From Myxococcus hansupus (GTDB lineage Bacteria > Myxococcota > Myxococcia > Myxococcales > Myxococcaceae): a DNA stretch of 64,000 nucleotides. How positions within the stretch are numbered: position 1 is the first letter of the stretch; the number at the start of each line of letters is the position of its first letter. A program made the position numbers and the translations under genes. The notes beneath the pieces are model-generated. The model did not search any database, had not been told where the DNA came from, and saw only the letters and a program-made list of their open reading frames with translations. The DNA lies in assembly GCF_000280925.3 (NCBI RefSeq), contig NZ_CP012109.1:4174501-4238500 (forward strand), in the 5' to 3' direction. Positions 1-13,271 of the stretch are shown piece after piece.

Positions 1-475
1 AGCGCCACGACTTCGCGGACGAGCACACCCATCGACCAGCCGTCCGACACGATGTGGTGCATTACCAGCACCAGCACGTGCTCCTGCTCGCTCAGCTTCA
101 GCAACGCCGTGCGCAGCAGCGGGCCTTGGGTGAGTTCGAATGAAGCCCCTGCGATCTGATGGATGCGCAGTTCGGCCTCGGCGGTCCTTTGCGCCTCGGG
201 CAGGCTGCTCAGGTCCTCGACCTGGAGCCTCAGCGACGCCTCGGATGCGATGACCTGCACCGGGGCTCCATCCACCTCCTGGAACGTCGTCCGCAGGGAT
301 TCATGACGCTGCACCAGCGACGCGAAGGCCTGCTCCAGTGCATCGACCCGGACCGTCCCCTTCAGCTTCACGGCGATCGGGATGTTGTAGGAGGTCCCTC
401 CAGGTTCGAGCTGGTCGAGGAACCACAGGCGCTGCTGCGCGAACGACAACGGCAGGGAGCCGGTTCGAGGAACTC
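1..475 (-). other. NRPS gene 3 module 5, N-terminal part of C domain
   Basis: The segment begins at [20 protein letters not shown] and includes HHIVSDGW near 50-60. It repeats the start of the C domains at about 3640 and 6815, so the module array continues beyond the window. Confidence 0.8.
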
Positions 476-3400
476 GCGTCGGAGCTGACACCTGAAGCGC
501 GTTCCTGCCGGGAATTGCCACTTCGAGCCGCTGGGCGAGCTTCTCGACCGTGGGCGTTTCGAAGACATCCCTCAGCGGCAACTCCACATGGAAGGCCTCG
601 CGTACGCGAGACACCAACTGGGTCGCCAACAGCGAATGCCCTCCCAACTCGAAGAAGTCGCCGTCCAAGCCGACGTGCTCAACGCGAAGCACTTCCTCGA
701 AGATGGCCGCCAGCTTCATCTCGGCCTCCGTTCGTGGCGCGGCGAATCGCGAACTTGTCGTACCTCCTGCGTCCGGGGCATGCAGCGCCTTTCGGTTCAC
801 CTTGCCGTTGGGCGTCAGTGGCAGCGACTCCAGCACCACGTACGCCGACGGCACCATGTACTCCGGCAACCGCTGCTTCACGTGACTGCGCAGCCCGCTG
901 GCGTCCAACTCAGCGCCGTCTTGCGCCGTGACGTACGCCACCAACCGCTTGCCTTCGGCGCCATCCTCACGCGCCAGCACCACTGTTTCGTTGACACCCG
1001 GGTGCGTCGCCAGCGCCGCTTCGACTTCGCCCAACTCGATGCGGTACCCGCGCACCTTCACCTGCGTGTCCGCTCGGCCCAGGAACTCCAACGTCCCGTT
1101 CCCCAGCCACCGCACCACGTCGCCCGTACGGTACAGCCGCTCTCCGTCCCCAAACGGGCTCGGTACGAAGCGCTCCGCCGTCAACTCCGGCCGCCCCACG
1201 TACCCCACCGCCAACCCGTCTCCTCCCACGTACAGCTCGCCCGGCACTCCCACCGGCACCGCGTTCAGGTGCCCGTCCAACACGTACGTCGTCGTGTTCT
1301 TCACGGGCCGACCAATCGACACCGTCGCGCCCACGTCCTCCGGCTTCTCCATCCGGTGCGTGCTGGAGAACGTCGTGTTCTCCGTTGGGCCGTACCCGTT
1401 GATGAGCACCTGCCCCGCAGCCAGCCGTTCCTTCACTCGCGATACCGGCAGTGCGTCACCGCCAGCGAGAAGCTGCTTCACCTTCGCCAGCGCCTGCGGC
1501 TGCCTCGCCTGCATCTGCTCGAACAGCGCCGCCGTCAGCCACAGCGACGTGACCTCAGTCTCTTCCAGCTTCCGGCCCAGCTCCTCCAGCGACGGCGTCC
1601 CCGCCGGGTACACCACCAGCTTCGCTCCGTGCAGCAGCGCGCCCCACACCTCCAACGTCGACGCGTCGAACGAAATCGGCGCCAACTGCAGCCACACTTC
1701 CTCCGGACCGAAGTGCGCGAAGTCAGCCCCCAGCACCAGCCGCGTCACCGCTCGGTGCGGCACGCCCACGCCCTTCGGCTTTCCTGTGCTTCCCGACGTG
1801 AACATCACGTACGCCAGGTTGTCTCCACCTACCAACGGGCTCGGGTTGCTCTCCGGCTGCGTCGCGATGAGCGTGTCCCATTCCGTATCCACGCTCACCA
1901 CCAACTCGCCGCCCGCCGCCACCTCGTCCGCCAGCCGCTCCTGCGCCACCAGCAGCGCCACCCCGGCCTCGCGCTTCATCCACGCAAGCCTCTCCAGCGG
2001 GTAGCTCGCATCCAGCGGCACGTACACTCCCCCCGCCTTCAGGATGCCCAGCACGCTCACCACCAACTCCAGCGAGCGCTCCACGCACAGCCCCACTCGC
2101 ACCTCAGGTCCCACCCCCATACCCCTCAGGTGGTGCGCCAACTGATTCGCTCGCCGGTTCAGCTCCCCGTACGTCAGCCGCTCGCCCTCGTACTCCGCCG
2201 CCACGGCCTCAGGTGTCTTCTCTGCCTGCTGCTCGAAAAGCGCGCTCAAGCTGGCATCGTGCGGGTACTCCGAGCGCACCCCGCGCCACTCCTTCACCAC
2301 CCGCTGCTGCTCTTCACGCCCCATCAGCGGAAGCGCGCCAAGTCGCGTCTCCGGAGCGAGGGTCGCCGCGTCCAGCAACACCTGTAGATGGCCGAGCAGC
2401 CTGTCGATGGTCGCGGCCTCGAACAGGTCGCTGTTGTAGTTGACCATCGCCACGACGGCGTCCCGGCCTTCCTCCACCACGAGCGACATGTCGAACTTCG
2501 ACGTCTGCTCGTCTGTCTCCATCCCCTTGAGCGTCAGGCCCTGGAGGCGAACTTCGGAGGCGGGCGTGTTCTGCAGCGTCAGTGTCACCTGGAACACCGG
2601 GCTGCGGCTCAAGTCGCGCTCGGGCTGCAACTCCTCCACCAGCTTCTCGAACGGGACGTCCTGATGCGCGTACGCGCCCAGCGTGACTTCGCGCACCTGG
2701 GACAGCAGCTCGCGGAAGCTCAGCGATGCCGTCGGCCTGGCCCGCAGGATCAGCGTGTTGACGAAGAAGCCAATCAAGCCCTCCGTCTCACCTCGGGTCC
2801 TGTTGGCGATAGGCGCTCCCACGCAGATATCGTCCTGGCCCGAGTATCGCGATAGCACCGTCTGGAATGCGGCCAAGAGCACCATGAACGGCGTGGCGCC
2901 CTCGCGATGCGCCAGCGCCTTGACCGAGCCCCACAGCTCGCTCGACCACTTCGTGCTTCGATTAGAACCGCGGAACGACTGCACCGCCGGGCGCGGTTTG
3001 TCCGTCGGCAACTCCAAGGCCTGCGGGGCCCCCTGAAGCTGGTCCGTCCACCAACGAAGTTGCGACCGCAGGACCGCCCCTTGCAACCAGCCCCGCTGCC
3101 AGACGGCGTAGTCGGCATATTGAAGCGGCAACGCGGGAAGCGATGACGGCCGCCCTTGGACGAAAGCTTCGTAAAGCGCCGCGACTTCGCGGACGAGCAC
3201 GCCCATCGACCAACCGTCCGACACGATGTGGTGCATCACCAGCACCAACACGTGCTCCTGCTCGGTCAGCCTCAGCAAGGCCGTGCGCAGCAGCGGTCCG
3301 CTGGCCAGGTTGAATGAAAGCTCCGTCTCCTCTGCGACGCGGCGCCTGGCCTCCGCGGTGCGCGATTCCTCGGGCAGACCCCGCAGGTCCACCGTACGAA

Positions 3401-6400
3401 GGTGTACCCGCACCTCGGACGCGATGACCTGCACCGGGGCGCCATCCACCTCATGGAACGTCGTCCGCAGGGCTTCGTGACGCTGAATCAACGCCGCGAA
3501 GGCCTGCTCCAATGCATCCACCTGGACCGTTCCCGTCAGCTTCACGGCGATCGGGATGTTGTAGGAGGTCCCGCCCGGTTCGAGCTGGTCGAGGAACCAC
3601 AGGCGCTGCTGCGCGAAGGAAAGCGGCAGCGTGCCTTCACGAGAAGCACGCATCAACGGTGGAGCCTGGACACTCGAAACGCTGTCGCGTTCCCCCGCCA
3701 GACGCTGAGCCAGCTTCTCGACCGTAGGCGCTTCGAAGAGATGCCTCAGCGGCAACTCGACCTGGAATGCCTCACGCACACGCGACACCAACTGCGTCGC
3801 CAGCAACGAGTGGCCGCCGAGCTGGAAGAAATCTCCGTTCAGGCCGACTCGCTCGAGGTGCAGCACGTCTTCGAAGATGCTCGCCAGCCGCTGCTCGAGC
3901 TCGGTCCGTGGCACCACGTACTCCGCGGTCGCGAAGCCTGCCGCGTCTGGCGCGGGGAGCGCCTTGCGATCCACCTTGCCGTTGGGCGTCAGCGGCAGCG
4001 ACTCCAGCACCACGTATGCCGACGGCACCATGTACTCCGGCAGCCGCTGCTTCACATGGCTTCTCAGCGCTGCCGCATCCAAAGCGGCAGCATCGCGAGG
4101 CGTCAGGTACGCCACGAGTCGCTTGCCCTCTCCGCCATCCTCCCGCGCGACGACGACCGCCTCGTTGACGTCCGGATGAGCCGTCAATGCCGCTTCGACT
4201 TCGCCCGGTTCGATGCGGTAGCCACGCACCTTCACCTGCGTGTCCGCTCGGCCCAGGAACTCCAGCGTCCCGTTCCCCAGCCACCGCACCACGTCGCCCG
4301 TACGGTACAGCCGCTCTCCTTCCCCAAACGGGCTCGGCACGAAGCGCTCCGCCGTCAACTCCGGCCGCCCCACGTACCCCACCGCCAACCCGTCTCCTCC
4401 CACGTACAGCTCGCCCGGCACTCCCACGGGCACTGGACGCTGGTGCGCATCCAACACGTACGTCGTCGTGTTCTTCACGGGCCGACCAATCGACACCGTC
4501 GCGCCCACGTCTTCCGGCTTCTCCATCCGGTACGTGCTGGAGAACGTCGTGTTTTCCGTCGGGCCGTACCCGTTGATGAGCACCCGCCCCGCTGCCAGCC
4601 GTTCCTTCACGCGAGACACCGGCAATGCGTCACCGCCAGCGAGAAGCTGCTTCACCTTCGCCAGTGCCTGCGGCTGCCTCGCCTGCATCTGCTCGAACAG
4701 CGCCGCTGTCAGCCACAGCGACGTGACTCCCGTCTCTTCCAGCTTCCGTCCCAACTCCTCCAGCGACGGCGTCCCTGCCGGGTACACCACCAGCTTCGCT
4801 CCGTGCAGCAGCGAGCCCCACACCTCCAACGTCGACGCGTCGAACGAAATCGGCGCCAACTGCAGCCACACTTCTTCCGGCCCGAAGTGCGCGTAGTCCG
4901 CCCCCAGCACCAGCCGAGACACCGCTCGATGCGGCACGCCCACACCCTTGGGCGTCCCAGTGCTCCCCGACGTGAACATCACGTACGCCAGGTTTCCGCC
5001 GCCCACCCGTGGACTCGGGTTGCTCTCCGGCTGCGTCGCGATGAGGGCATCCCACTCCGTGTCCACGCTCACAGCCCGGACCGTCTCACCGAGCCCCGTC
5101 TGCTGGAGCAACCCCTGCTGGCCAACCCAATGCGTCACGCCGGCTTCGCGGGACATCCAAGCCAGTCGCTCCATCGGATAGCTGGCATCCAGCGGCACGT
5201 ACACGCCACCTGCCTTCAAGATGCCCAGCACGCTCACCAGCAACTCCAGAGAGCGCTCCACGCACAGCCCCACTCGCACCTCGGGCCCCACTCCGATCGC
5301 CCGCAGGTGGTGCGCCAACTGGTTCGCACGGTGATTCAGCTCGCCGTACGTCAGCCGCGTCCCCTCGTACTCCACCGCCACCGCTCCCGGCGTCCGCTCC
5401 ACCTGACGCTCGAACAGAGCGCTCAAGCTGAGGTCGCGCGGGTACTCCACCACCGTCCCGCTCCACGCCTGCACCACTTGCCGCTGCTCTTCACGGCCCA
5501 TCAGTGGCAAGTCCGTCAGGCGCGTCTCCGGTACGTCGACGGCGGCCGCCAGCAGGGTCCGCAGATGCCCCAAGAGCCGGTCCACCGTCTCGGGCTCGAA
5601 CAGGTCGCTGTTGTAGTTCATCACCACGGCGAGTCCCTGTTGGGAATCGTCCGCGAGCAGGGACAGGTCGAACTTCGACGTCTTCTCCTCGGCTTCAAGG
5701 CCCGTCAGCGTCAGGTCCTTCAGTTGGACCTCGGAAACCGGCGTGTTCTGCAGCGTCAGGAGTACCTGGAACAGCGGGCTGCGGCTCGGGTCCCGCTCGG
5801 GCTGCAACTCCTCCACGAGCTTCTCGAAGGGAACGTCCTGATGCGCGTACGCGCCCAGCGTGACTTCGCGCACCTGCGCGAGCAACTCACGGAAGCGCAG
5901 CTCAGGTGACACCCTGGCCCTGAGGACCAGGGTGTTGACGAAGAAGCCAATCAGCCCCTCCGTCTCCCCCCGGTTCCGGTTCGCGATGGGCGAGCCCACG
6001 CAGAGGTCTTCCTGACCCGAGTATCGCGACAACACCGCATTGAACGCCGCCAGCAGCACCATGAACGGCGTGGCGCCTTCCCGATGTGCCAGCGCCTTTA
6101 CCGAGTCCCACAGTTCGCTCGGCCATCGGACCGTTCGGTTGGCGCCGCGGAATGCCTGCACGGCCGGACGCGGCTTGTCCGTTGGCAACTCCAGTGCTTT
6201 TGGCGCTCCCTGGAGCTGATCCTTCCACCAACGGAGCTGCGACTGAAGCACCTCACCTTGCAGCCAGTTGCGCTGCCAGACGGCGTAATCGACGTACTGA
6301 AGCGGCAGCTCCGACAAGGCGGCGGGCCGCCCCTGCGTGGATGCGTCATAGAGCGCCGCGACCTCGCGGACGAGCACTCCCATCGACCAGCCGTCCGACA

Positions 6401-9400
6401 CGATGTGGTGCATCACCAGCACCAGCACGTGCTCCTGCTCGCTCAGCTTCAACAACGCCGTGCGCAGCAGTGGACCTCGCGCCAGATCGAATGAGAGCCT
6501 GGCCTCCAGGTTGACGCGGCGCTCGGCTGCGGCGGGCCTTTGCGCCTCGGGGAGGCCGCTCAAGTCCACGCGCTGCAACCGCACCGACGCCTCGGATGCG
6601 ATGACCTGCACCGGGGCGCCATCCACCTCCTGAAACGTCGTCCGCAGGGATTCGTGACGCTGCACCAGCGATGCGAAGGCCTGCTCCAGTGCATCCACTC
6701 GCACCGTTCCCGTCAGCTTCACGGCGATCGGGATGTTGTAGAAGGAACTCCCAGGCTCGAGCTGGTCGAGGAACCACAAGCGCTGCTGCGCGAAGGAGAG
6801 CGGCAGCGGGCCCACGCGAGATGCGCGCGACAAACGTGGCGAATGAAGGTTCGAAACGCCGTGGAGCTCTCCGGCCAGGCGCTGTGCCAACTTCTCGACC
6901 GTGGGCGCCTCGAAGACGTCCCTCAGCGGCAACTCGACCTGGAACGCCTCGCGCACACGAGACACCAGTTGCGTCGCCAGCAGCGAGTGGCCGCCCAGTT
7001 CGAAGAAGTCTCCATCCAGTCCGACGCGTTCGAGGTGCAACACATCCTCGAAGATCTTCGCCAGTCGATGCTCAAGCTCGGTCCGTGGCGCCACGAACTG
7101 CGCGGTCGCGGTGCCTTCCGTGTCTGGAGCGGGCAGTGCCTTCCGGTCGACCTTGCCGTTGGGCGTCAGTGGCAGCGACTCCAGCACCACGTACGCTGAC
7201 GGCACCATGTACTCCGGCAACCGCTGCTTCACGTGACTGCGAAGCGTCCCGGCGTCCAACTCGGCGCCGGCTTGCGCCGTGACGTACGCCACCAGTCGCT
7301 TGCCTTCGGCGCCATCCTCACGCGCCACCACGACGGCTTCGTTGACGCCCACGGCTTCAGTCAGGGCGGTCTCAATCTCGCCCAGTTCGATGCGGTACCC
7401 ACGCACCTTCACTTGCGTGTCCGCTCGGCCCAAGAACTCCAGCGTCCCGTTCCCCAGCCACCGCACCACGTCGCCCGTCCGGTACAGCCGCTCGCCGTCC
7501 CCAAATGGGCTCGGTACGAAGCGCTCCGCCGTCAACTCCGGCCGCCCCACGTACCCCACCGCCAACCCGTCTCCTCCCACGTACAGCTCGCCCGGCACTC
7601 CCACCGGCACCGCATTCAGGTGCCCGTCCAACACGTACGTCGTCGTGTTCTTCACCGGCCGGCCGATGGCCACCGTCGCGCCCACGTCTTCCGGCTTCTC
7701 CATCCGGTGCGTGCTGGAGAACGTCGTGTTCTCCGTCGGGCCGTACCCGTTGATGAGCACCTGCCCAGCCGCCAACCGCTCCTTCACGCGCGACACCGGC
7801 AGCGCGTCACCGCCAGCGAGAAGCTGCTTCACCTTCGCCAGGGCCTGCGGCTGCCTCGCCTGCATCTGCTCGAACAGCGCCGCCGTCAGCCACAGCGACG
7901 TGACCTCAGTCTCTACCAGCTTCCGTCCCAGCTCCTCCAGCGACGGCGTCCCCGCCGGGTACACCACCAGCTTCGCTCCGTGCAGCAGCGCGCCCCAGAG
8001 TTCCAACGTCGACGCGTCGAACGAAATCGGCGCCAACTGCAGCCACACTTCCTCCGGACCGAAGTGCGCGAAGTCAGCCCCCAGCACCAGCCGCGTCACC
8101 GCTCGGTGCGGCACGCCCACGCCCTTCGGCTTCCCCGTGCTTCCCGACGTGAACATCACGTACGCCAGGTTTCCACCACCTACCAACGGGCTTGGGTTGC
8201 TCTCCGGCTGCGTCGCGATGAGCGAGTCCCACTCCGTGTCCACGCTCACCACCAGCTCACCGCCAGCCGCCACTTCGTCCGCAAGTCGCTCCTGCGCCAC
8301 CAGCAGCGCCACCCCGGCTTCGCGCTTCATCCACGCGAGCCTCTCCAGCGGGTAGCTCGCATCCAGCGGCACGTACACTCCTCCCGCCTTCAGGATGCCC
8401 AGCACGCTCACCACCAGCTCCAGTGAGCGCTCCACGCACAGCCCCACCCTCACCTCTGGCCCCACCCCCATACCCCTCAGGTGGTGCGCCAACTGATTCG
8501 CTCGGCGATTCAGTTCGCCGTACGTCAGCCGCTCACCCTCGTACTCCGCCGCCACCGCCTCCGGCGTCCTCTCCACCTGCTGCTCGAAGAGCGCGCCTAA
8601 GCTGGCATCGCGCGGGTACTCCACCACCGCACCGCTCCACTCCTTCACCACCCGCTGCTGCTCTTCACGCCCCATCAGCGGAAGTGCGCCGAGTGGCGTC
8701 TCAGGGGCCTCGATCGCCGCTTCCAGCAACACCCGCAGGTGTCCAAGCAATCGGTCAACGGTCGCGGCCTCAAACAGGTCGCTGTTGTAATTGACGACCG
8801 CTACGACGGCGTCCGGGACCTCTTCCACCACGAGCGACATGTCGAACTTCGACGTGTGCTCTTCCGTCTCCATGCCCTTGAGCGTCAGCCCCTGGAGGCG
8901 GACTTCAGAGGCGGGGGTGTTCTGCAAGGTCAACGTGACTTGGAACAGCGGGCTGCGGCTCAGGTCGCGCTCGGGCTGCAACTCCTCCACGAGCTTCTCG
9001 AACGAAACATCCTGGTGGGCATAGGCGCCCAGCGAGGCCTCTCGAACCTGCGCGATCAACTCCCGGAAGCGCAGCGACGCCGTCGGCTTCGCCCGCATCA
9101 CCAAGGTGTTGACGAAGAATCCGATGAGGCTCTCGGTCTCCGAGTGCGAGCGTCCCGCGATGGGAGCCCCGACGCACACGTCCTCCTGCCCCGAGTAACG
9201 CGACAGCACCGTCTGGAATGCGGCCAAGAGCACGATGAACGGCGTCGCGCCTTCACGCCAACCGAAAGCCTCCACGTCACGCCAGAGGGTCGTAGGCCAC
9301 CGGACGAGCCGGTTCGCACCTCGGAAGGTCTGCGTCGCGGGACGCGGCTTGTCCGTGGGCAGCTCCAAAGCGCGAGGCGCGCCCGCGAGCTGCTTGCGCC

Positions 9401-12400
9401 AATAGGCAAGCTGCGACTCCAGCACCTCGCCCTTCAACCATTCCCGTTGCCAGACCGCGTAGTCCGCGTATTGCACCGCGAGCGCCGGCAGCGGCGAGGG
9501 CAGACCATGCGCCAACGCCTCGTACAGGGCGGACACCTCTTGCACGAGGATGCCCATGGACCAGTAGTCCGACACGATGTGGTGCATCACCAGCACGAGC
9601 ACATGCTCTTGCTCGGACACCTTCAGCAGCACCGTGCGGAGCAACGGTCCCTCCTCCAGACGGAAGGGGCGCCGAACCTCGTCCTCCGCCCGCGCCTTGG
9701 CCGCGGCCTCGCGGGCCTCGGGAGGAAGGTTCCCCAGGTCCACGACCTGGAGCGGAACCCGGGCCTCGGGGGCGACGACCTGAACGGGGGCGTTGCCATC
9801 GACACGGAACGTGGTGCGCAGCGACTCGTGCCGGAGCACCAGTGCCTGGAAGGCCCGTTCCAACGCGGACACGTCCAAGGTCCCTGTCACACGAACAGGG
9901 GCCCACAGGTTGTACGAGGTGTTCTCTGGGTCCAACTGCGCGAGGAACCACAGGCGTTGCTGCGCGAAGGACAGCGGGGCCGTGCCACCACTGCGCTCAG
10001 AAGGCTTCAGGGGCGGCGCCGGAGTCCCGCCGACCGCCACGGCTCTCGAAATCCGCTCCGCCAGGGCCGCCACGGTGGCGGACTCGAAGACGTCGCGCAG
10101 CGGCAGGTCGATGCGGAAGGATTCACGCACCCGCGCGACCAACTGCATGGCCAACAGGGAGTGCCCACCCACCTCGAAGAAGTTGTCGTGAAGGCCCACG
10201 GTCTCCAGGCGCAGCACGTCCGCCCAGAAGCCGGCGAGCATCTGCTCCACGGGCGTGCGCGGCGCGACGTACCCCACCCGCCGTGACGCTCTCACCGTCT
10301 CCGGGGCGGGAAGCGACTTGCGGTCCACCTTCCCATTCGGCAACAAGGGGAGCCGCTCCAATGGCACCACGGCCTGCGGCACCATGAACCGAGGCAGCCG
10401 AGACTCCAGCGCCGCGCGCACCTCCCCCCCGTCCAGCGTCCGTCCTTCGCGAGGCACGACGTAGGCGACCAGCCGCTTGTCGCCAGGGACGTCCTCCCGC
10501 ACCAACACCAGCGTCTCCCGCACGCCGGGTACACCGAGCAACGCGGACTCCACCTCGCCTGGCTCGATGCGGTGCCCGCGCACCTTCACCTGGGTGTCGC
10601 CGCGCCCCAGGTATTCCAACACACCGTCACGCCGCCAACGGGCCTTGTCTCCAGTCCGGTACAGCCGCGCGCCGTCACCGAAGGGACCGGGCACGAACCG
10701 CTCCGCCGTCAGTCCCGGCTGGCCGAGATATCCCCGCGCCACGCCCTCACCGCCGATGTACAGCTCGCCCACCACCCCTGGAGGCACGGGCTCCAGCGCC
10801 CCATCGAGGACATAGACGCGGACGTTCGTCAGGGGCCGACCAATGGCCACCTCCCGTCCAGGCACGTCATCCCCGGCCGCCAGGTCAATGGCCGTGGCCA
10901 CGGCGGTCACCTCGGTGAGGCCGTAGGTGTTCAGCAGCGGCACCGCGCCGCCCACGTGACGGCGCCACTGCGCCACGCGTTCGGGAACCGCGCGCTCACC
11001 GCCGATGACCAGCCACTTCAAGCCCGCGGGCAACCGGGCCTTGCCCTCTTCGAGGCTCGCCGTCACCTCGTGCCAGAAGGCGGTGGGAAGGTTGATCTGG
11101 GTGATTCCGGCCGCCTCGCACCGGGCCAGGAAGGCCTCGGGGACGTCCAGCATCTCGGGAGTGCGGAGCACCAGCGTGCCGCCGCGCGTGAGGCACGGAT
11201 AGATCTCCTCCGCGCTCGTGTCCCAACTGATGGACGCGAACTGGAGGACGCGGTCGCCCGGTTCCACGGGGCAGGTCCGCCACTCCGCGCGGATGAAGTT
11301 CACCAACGAGCGGTGCTGCACCACGACGCCCTTCGGGCGCCCCGTGGAGCCCGACGTGTAGAGCACGTAGGCCGCGGCTTCGGGAGGAACCGTCACGCCA
11401 GGGGACGCCGCATCGCCTTCCGCGACGAGCGCATCCACATCCAGCCACTGGCAACCGGGCGCACCGCCCAGCTTCTCGCGCAACCGCTCCCGTGACACCA
11501 CGACGCGGGCGCCGCTGTCCTCCAGCATGAGGGCCAGCCGGTCCGCCGGATACTCCGGGTCCAGCGGCACGTAAGCGCCGCCCGCCTTGAGCACGCCCAG
11601 CAAGGCCGCGACCAGCTCCACCGAGCGCTCGACGCACACGGCGACCCGGGTCTCCACCCCAACGCCCCGCGCACGCAGCCCGTGGGCAATGCGGTTCGCA
11701 CGCGCGTCCAGCTCGCGGTACGTCACGGACTCGGAGCCGAACATCACGGCGGCGGCATCGGGAGTGCGCGCGGCCTGGTCCTCGAACAGCGAATGAACGC
11801 TCACGTCGCCCGGCAGCGGCTCGGGCGCTCCGTTCCAATCCACCAACAAGCGGTGCCGTTCAGGAGCACCGAGCAGCGGAAGGCGCTCCACGGGCTGCTC
11901 GGGTGCAGCGACCGCCGCGCCGAGCAGGACCTGGAGGTGCTCCAGCATCCCATCGACGGTCGACGCGTCGAACAGGTCCGCGTTGTACGTGGCCGACAGC
12001 ACGAGCCCCTCGGGGCCTCGCGCCATCATCAACGTCAGGTCCAGCGCCGTGCGCGTCGCGTCCAGGTCGAGCATTCGCACGCCCAGCCCCGACACCACGG
12101 GCAGGTGCAGCGGCGCTTCGGACTCACCCACGAGCACCTGGAACAGCGGCGCGCGCAGCGGGTCCCGCTCCACGCCCAATCCCTGCAACAGCGGCTCGAA
12201 GGGAACGTGCGGATGCGCGGAGGCCGCCTCCAAGCTCGACTTCGCGCGGCGCAGCAGCGTCCGGAAGTCCGGCCGGTCCGACACATCCGCGCCCACCACC
12301 AGGGGCTCGGAGAAGAGTCCCAACAGGCCCTCGGTCTCCTTGCGGTCACGATTCGCATGCGGCGTGCCGATGAGCAGCTTCTGCTGTCCGGTGTACCGGG

Positions 12401-13268
12401 AGAGCAGCGCCTGGAACCCGGCCAGGATTCCCATGAACAACGTGGCGCCCTCGGCCTGGGCCCATGCGTCCAACCACTCCACCCACGCCGGCGACAACAC
12501 GACCTGGCGTCGCGCCGCACGCCCCTGCGCCGTGCGCCTGGGCCGATCCGTGGGCAACTCCAACCCAAGCGGCATTCCGTCCAACTGCTTCCGCCAGAAC
12601 GCGATGTGCGCGTCCAGCGCCTCACCGCGCAGCGTCCCGCGCTGCCACGCCGCATGGTCCGCGTACTGCTGTGGCAATGCCGGCAAGGACGAAGGCACAC
12701 CCTGAACGAAAGCGCCGTAGAGCGACAGCACCTCCCGTGCGAGCACACCCACGGACGCGCTGTCGGAGATCAAGTGGTGCATCACGACCACGAGCACGTG
12801 CCGCTCGGGCGCCAGGCGCAGCAGCACCCCGCGAGCCAGCGGCGCGCGCGTGAGGTCGAACGGGGTTTCCCACTCGCGTTGGACGCGGTGCCGCACCGCA
12901 TCCTCGAGCCCTGCCTCCAGCACTCCGTCCAGAGCCTCCACGGTGAACGGAACCTGCGCCTGGACGTCCACGAACTGCACTGGGGTTCCAGAGACTTCAC
13001 CGAAGCGCGTGCGCAGCGTTTCGTGGCGGCGCGCCATCTCCTGGACGCTCCGCTCCAGGGCGGACACATCCAGGCGCCCCGTCAGCTCCACGGCCCAGGG
13101 AAGGTTGCAGGCGGAGGGCCCGGGCGAAAGCTGCTCCAGGAACCACAGTCGCTGCTGGGAGAACGTCAGCGGCGACGCGGGTCGAGGCTTCTTCTCCAAC
13201 CGCTTCGCGAGCAGCGCGAGCTTCTCCTCGCGGGTGAGCGTGGGCTTCTTCTCTGACTCATTCCCCAT
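1..13268 (-). CDS. Nonribosomal peptide synthetase, third gene of the assembly line (3' end outside window)
   Basis: Elongation synthetase of at least 4422 residues; the frame stays open from the ATG at 13268 to base 1, so the C-terminus is missing. Domains in order are C-A-T (10040-13175), C-A-T (6890-9995), C-A-T (3720-6815), C-A-T (540-3640) and the start of a fifth C (1-475). All four T domains keep the LGGHSL/VGGHSL serine. The ATG lies 3 bp after the stop of the upstream NRPS/PKS gene, with a GGAGG ribosome site inside that gene's last codons, so the two are surely co-translated. Modules 2 to 4 share the same by-eye adenylation code (DALWLGGTF, valine-like) and are nearly identical at DNA level. 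The first C has HHxxxDS and the second HHxxxDY instead of HHxxxDG. No termination domain is reached within the window. Confidence 0.97.
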   Translation of the reverse strand, partial: MGNESEKKPTLTREEKLALLAKRLEKKPRPASPLTFSQQRLWFLEQLSPGPSACNLPWAVELTGRLDVSALERSVQEMARRHETLRTRFGEVSGTPVQFVDVQAQVPFTVEALDGVLEAGLEDAVRHRVQREWETPFDLTRAPLARGVLLRLAPERHVLVVVMHHLISDSASVGVLAREVLSLYGAFVQGVPSSLPALPQQYADHAAWQRGTLRGEALDAHIAFWRKQLDGMPLGLELPTDRPRRTAQGRAARRQVVLSPAWVEWLDAWAQAEGATLFMGILAGFQALLSRYTGQQKLLIGTPHANRDRKETEGLLGLFSEPLVVGADVSDRPDFRTLLRRAKSSLEAASAHPHVPFEPLLQGLGVERDPLRAPLFQVLVGESEAPLHLPVVSGLGVRMLDLDATRTALDLTLMMARGPEGLVLSATYNADLFDASTVDGMLEHLQVLLGAAVAAPEQPVERLPLLGAPERHRLLVDWNGAPEPLPGDVSVHSLFEDQAARTPDAAAVMFGSESVTYRELDARANRIAHGLRARGVGVETRVAVCVERSVELVAALLGVLKAGGAYVPLDPEYPADRLALMLEDSGARVVVSRERLREKLGGAPGCQWLDVDALVAEGDAASPGVTVPPEAAAYVLYTSGSTGRPKGVVVQHRSLVNFIRAEWRTCPVEPGDRVLQFASISWDTSAEEIYPCLTRGGTLVLRTPEMLDVPEAFLARCEAAGITQINLPTAFWHEVTASLEEGKARLPAGLKWLVIGGERAVPERVAQWRRHVGGAVPLLNTYGLTEVTAVATAIDLAAGDDVPGREVAIGRPLTNVRVYVLDGALEPVPPGVVGELYIGGEGVARGYLGQPGLTAERFVPGPFGDGARLYRTGDKARWRRDGVLEYLGRGDTQVKVRGHRIEPGEVESALLGVPGVRETLVLVREDVPGDKRLVAYVVPREGRTLDGGEVRAALESRLPRFMVPQAVVPLERLPLLPNGKVDRKSLPAPETVRASRRVGYVAPRTPVEQMLAGFWADVLRLETVGLHDNFFEVGGHSLLAMQLVARVRESFRIDLPLRDVFESATVAALAERISRAVAVGGTPAPPLKPSERSGGTAPLSFAQQRLWFLAQLDPENTSYNLWAPVRVTGTLDVSALERAFQALVLRHESLRTTFRVDGNAPVQVVAPEARVPLQVVDLGNLPPEAREAAAKARAEDEVRRPFRLEEGPLLRTVLLKVSEQEHVLVLVMHHIVSDYWSMGILVQEVSALYEALAHGLPSPLPALAVQYADYAVWQREWLKGEVLESQLAYWRKQLAGAPRALELPTDKPRPATQTFRGANRLVRWPTTLWRDVEAFGWREGATPFIVLLAAFQTVLSRYSGQEDVCVGAPIAGRSHSETESLIGFFVNTLVMRAKPTASLRFRELIAQVREASLGAYAHQDVSFEKLVEELQPERDLSRSPLFQVTLTLQNTPASEVRLQGLTLKGMETEEHTSKFDMSLVVEEVPDAVVAVVNYNSDLFEAATVDRLLGHLRVLLEAAIEAPETPLGALPLMGREEQQRVVKEWSGAVVEYPRDASLGALFEQQVERTPEAVAAEYEGERLTYGELNRRANQLAHHLRGMGVGPEVRVGLCVERSLELVVSVLGILKAGGVYVPLDASYPLERLAWMKREAGVALLVAQERLADEVAAGGELVVSVDTEWDSLIATQPESNPSPLVGGGNLAYVMFTSGSTGKPKGVGVPHRAVTRLVLGADFAHFGPEEVWLQLAPISFDASTLELWGALLHGAKLVVYPAGTPSLEELGRKLVETEVTSLWLTAALFEQMQARQPQALAKVKQLLAGGDALPVSRVKERLAAGQVLINGYGPTENTTFSSTHRMEKPEDVGATVAIGRPVKNTTTYVLDGHLNAVPVGVPGELYVGGDGLAVGYVGRPELTAERFVPSPFGDGERLYRTGDVVRWLGNGTLEFLGRADTQVKVRGYRIELGEIETALTEAVGVNEAVVVAREDGAEGKRLVAYVTAQAGAELDAGTLRSHVKQRLPEYMVPSAYVVLESLPLTPNGKVDRKALPAPDTEGTATAQFVAPRTELEHRLAKIFEDVLHLERVGLDGDFFELGGHSLLATQLVSRVREAFQVELPLRDVFEAPTVEKLAQRLAGELHGVSNLHSPRLSRASRVGPLPLSFAQQRLWFLDQLEPGSSFYNIPIAVKLTGTVRVDALEQAFASLVQRHESLRTTFQEVDGAPVQVIASEASVRLQRVDLSGLPEAQRPAAAERRVNLEARLSFDLARGPLLRTALLKLSEQEHVLVLVMHHIVSDGWSMGVLVREVAALYDASTQGRPAALSELPLQYVDYAVWQRNWLQGEVLQSQLRWWKDQLQGAPKALELPTDKPRPAVQAFRGANRTVRWPSELWDSVKALAHREGATPFMVLLAAFNAVLSRYSGQEDLCVGSPIANRNRGETEGLIGFFVNTLVLRARVSPELRFRELLAQVREVTLGAYAHQDVPFEKLVEELQPERDPSRSPLFQVLLTLQNTPVSEVQLKDLTLTGLEAEEKTSKFDLSLLADDSQQGLAVVMNYNSDLFEPETVDRLLGHLRTLLAAAVDVPETRLTDLPLMGREEQRQVVQAWSGTVVEYPRDLSLSALFERQVERTPGAVAVEYEGTRLTYGELNHRANQLAHHLRAIGVGPEVRVGLCVERSLELLVSVLGILKAGGVYVPLDASYPMERLAWMSREAGVTHWVGQQGLLQQTGLGETVRAVSVDTEWDALIATQPESNPSPRVGGGNLAYVMFTSGSTGTPKGVGVPHRAVSRLVLGADYAHFGPEEVWLQLAPISFDASTLEVWGSLLHGAKLVVYPAGTPSLEELGRKLEETGVTSLWLTAALFEQMQARQPQALAKVKQLLAGGDALPVSRVKERLAAGRVLINGYGPTENTTFSSTYRMEKPEDVGATVSIGRPVKNTTTYVLDAHQRPVPVGVPGELYVGGDGLAVGYVGRPELTAERFVPSPFGEGERLYRTGDVVRWLGNGTLEFLGRADTQVKVRGYRIEPGEVEAALTAHPDVNEAVVVAREDGGEGKRLVAYLTPRDAAALDAAALRSHVKQRLPEYMVPSAYVVLESLPLTPNGKVDRKALPAPDAAGFATAEYVVPRTELEQRLASIFEDVLHLERVGLNGDFFQLGGHSLLATQLVSRVREAFQVELPLRHLFEAPTVEKLAQRLAGERDSVSSVQAPPLMRASREGTLPLSFAQQRLWFLDQLEPGGTSYNIPIAVKLTGTVQVDALEQAFAALIQRHEALRTTFHEVDGAPVQVIASEVRVHLRTVDLRGLPEESRTAEARRRVAEETELSFNLASGPLLRTALLRLTEQEHVLVLVMHHIVSDGWSMGVLVREVAALYEAFVQGRPSSLPALPLQYADYAVWQRGWLQGAVLRSQLRWWTDQLQGAPQALELPTDKPRPAVQSFRGSNRSTKWSSELWGSVKALAHREGATPFMVLLAAFQTVLSRYSGQDDICVGAPIANRTRGETEGLIGFFVNTLILRARPTASLSFRELLSQVREVTLGAYAHQDVPFEKLVEELQPERDLSRSPVFQVTLTLQNTPASEVRLQGLTLKGMETDEQTSKFDMSLVVEEGRDAVVAMVNYNSDLFEAATIDRLLGHLQVLLDAATLAPETRLGALPLMGREEQQRVVKEWRGVRSEYPHDASLSALFEQQAEKTPEAVAAEYEGERLTYGELNRRANQLAHHLRGMGVGPEVRVGLCVERSLELVVSVLGILKAGGVYVPLDASYPLERLAWMKREAGVALLVAQERLADEVAAGGELVVSVDTEWDTLIATQPESNPSPLVGGDNLAYVMFTSGSTGKPKGVGVPHRAVTRLVLGADFAHFGPEEVWLQLAPISFDASTLEVWGALLHGAKLVVYPAGTPSLEELGRKLEETEVTSLWLTAALFEQMQARQPQALAKVKQLLAGGDALPVSRVKERLAAGQVLINGYGPTENTTFSSTHRMEKPEDVGATVSIGRPVKNTTTYVLDGHLNAVPVGVPGELYVGGDGLAVGYVGRPELTAERFVPSPFGDGERLYRTGDVVRWLGNGTLEFLGRADTQVKVRGYRIELGEVEAALATHPGVNETVVLAREDGAEGKRLVAYVTAQDGAELDASGLRSHVKQRLPEYMVPSAYVVLESLPLTPNGKVNRKALHAPDAGGTTSSRFAAPRTEAEMKLAAIFEEVLRVEHVGLDGDFFELGGHSLLATQLVSRVREAFHVELPLRDVFETPTVEKLAQRLEVAIPGRNALQVSAPTRVPRTGSLPLSFAQQRLWFLDQLEPGGTSYNIPIAVKLKGTVRVDALEQAFASLVQRHESLRTTFQEVDGAPVQVIASEASLRLQVEDLSSLPEAQRTAEAELRIHQIAGASFELTQGPLLRTALLKLSEQEHVLVLVMHHIVSDGWSMGVLVREVVA
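540..3640 (-). other. NRPS gene 3 module 4 (C-A-T), Val-like code
   Basis: The C motif HHIVSDGW is intact, the A code is DALWLGGTF, and LGGHSL is present in the T domain. Much of its DNA is a direct copy of modules 2 and 3. Confidence 0.8.
3720..6815 (-). other. NRPS gene 3 module 3 (C-A-T), Val-like code
   Basis: The C motif HHIVSDGW is intact, the A code is DALWLGGTF as in modules 2 and 4, and the T domain has LGGHSL. The A domain is near-identical to its neighbours except for a divergent patch at about 5070-5165. Confidence 0.8.
6890..9995 (-). other. NRPS gene 3 module 2 (C-A-T), Val-like code
   Basis: The C motif reads HHIVSDYW, so the usual Gly is Tyr. The C-terminal half of this C domain is closest to that of module 4, while its N-terminal half is divergent, which suggests a recombinant domain. 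The A domain code is DALWLGGTF, read around [17 protein letters not shown] and [11 protein letters not shown]. This suggests Val or another branched aliphatic residue. The T domain keeps LGGHSL. Confidence 0.8.
10040..13175 (-). other. NRPS gene 3 module 1 (C-A-T)
   Basis: The C domain starts at [16 protein letters not shown], and its catalytic motif reads HHLISDS, with Ser where Gly is usual. The A domain (about 11800-10320) has an intact TSGSTG and YRTGD but an atypical A4 (WDTSAEE) and YGLTE at A5. The code read by alignment to GrsA is DTENVGTAV. The Glu at position 239 could favour a basic side chain such as Lys or Orn, but I cannot assign it. The T domain serine is at 10158-10160. Confidence 0.8.
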
Positions 13269-13271
13269 GGC

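Larger units (their letters stand above)
1..8640. repeat. Tandem module repeats, period about 3.17 kb
   Basis: Landmarks recur at a constant spacing. The stretch encoding [10 protein letters not shown] has its aacatcacgtacg element at 1801, 4975 and 8152, giving intervals of 3174 and 3177 bp. The HHIVSDG-coding stretch recurs near 48, 3222 and 6398. Long blocks are almost base-for-base identical, interrupted by short divergent patches. The most economical reading is recent duplication plus gene conversion of whole C-A-T modules. Confidence 0.85.

Noticed and set aside
1..8640. Tandem repeats as a mobile element or CRISPR array
   Set aside because: The repeat unit is exactly one coding C-A-T module in frame; no transposase, terminal inverted repeats or spacer pattern.
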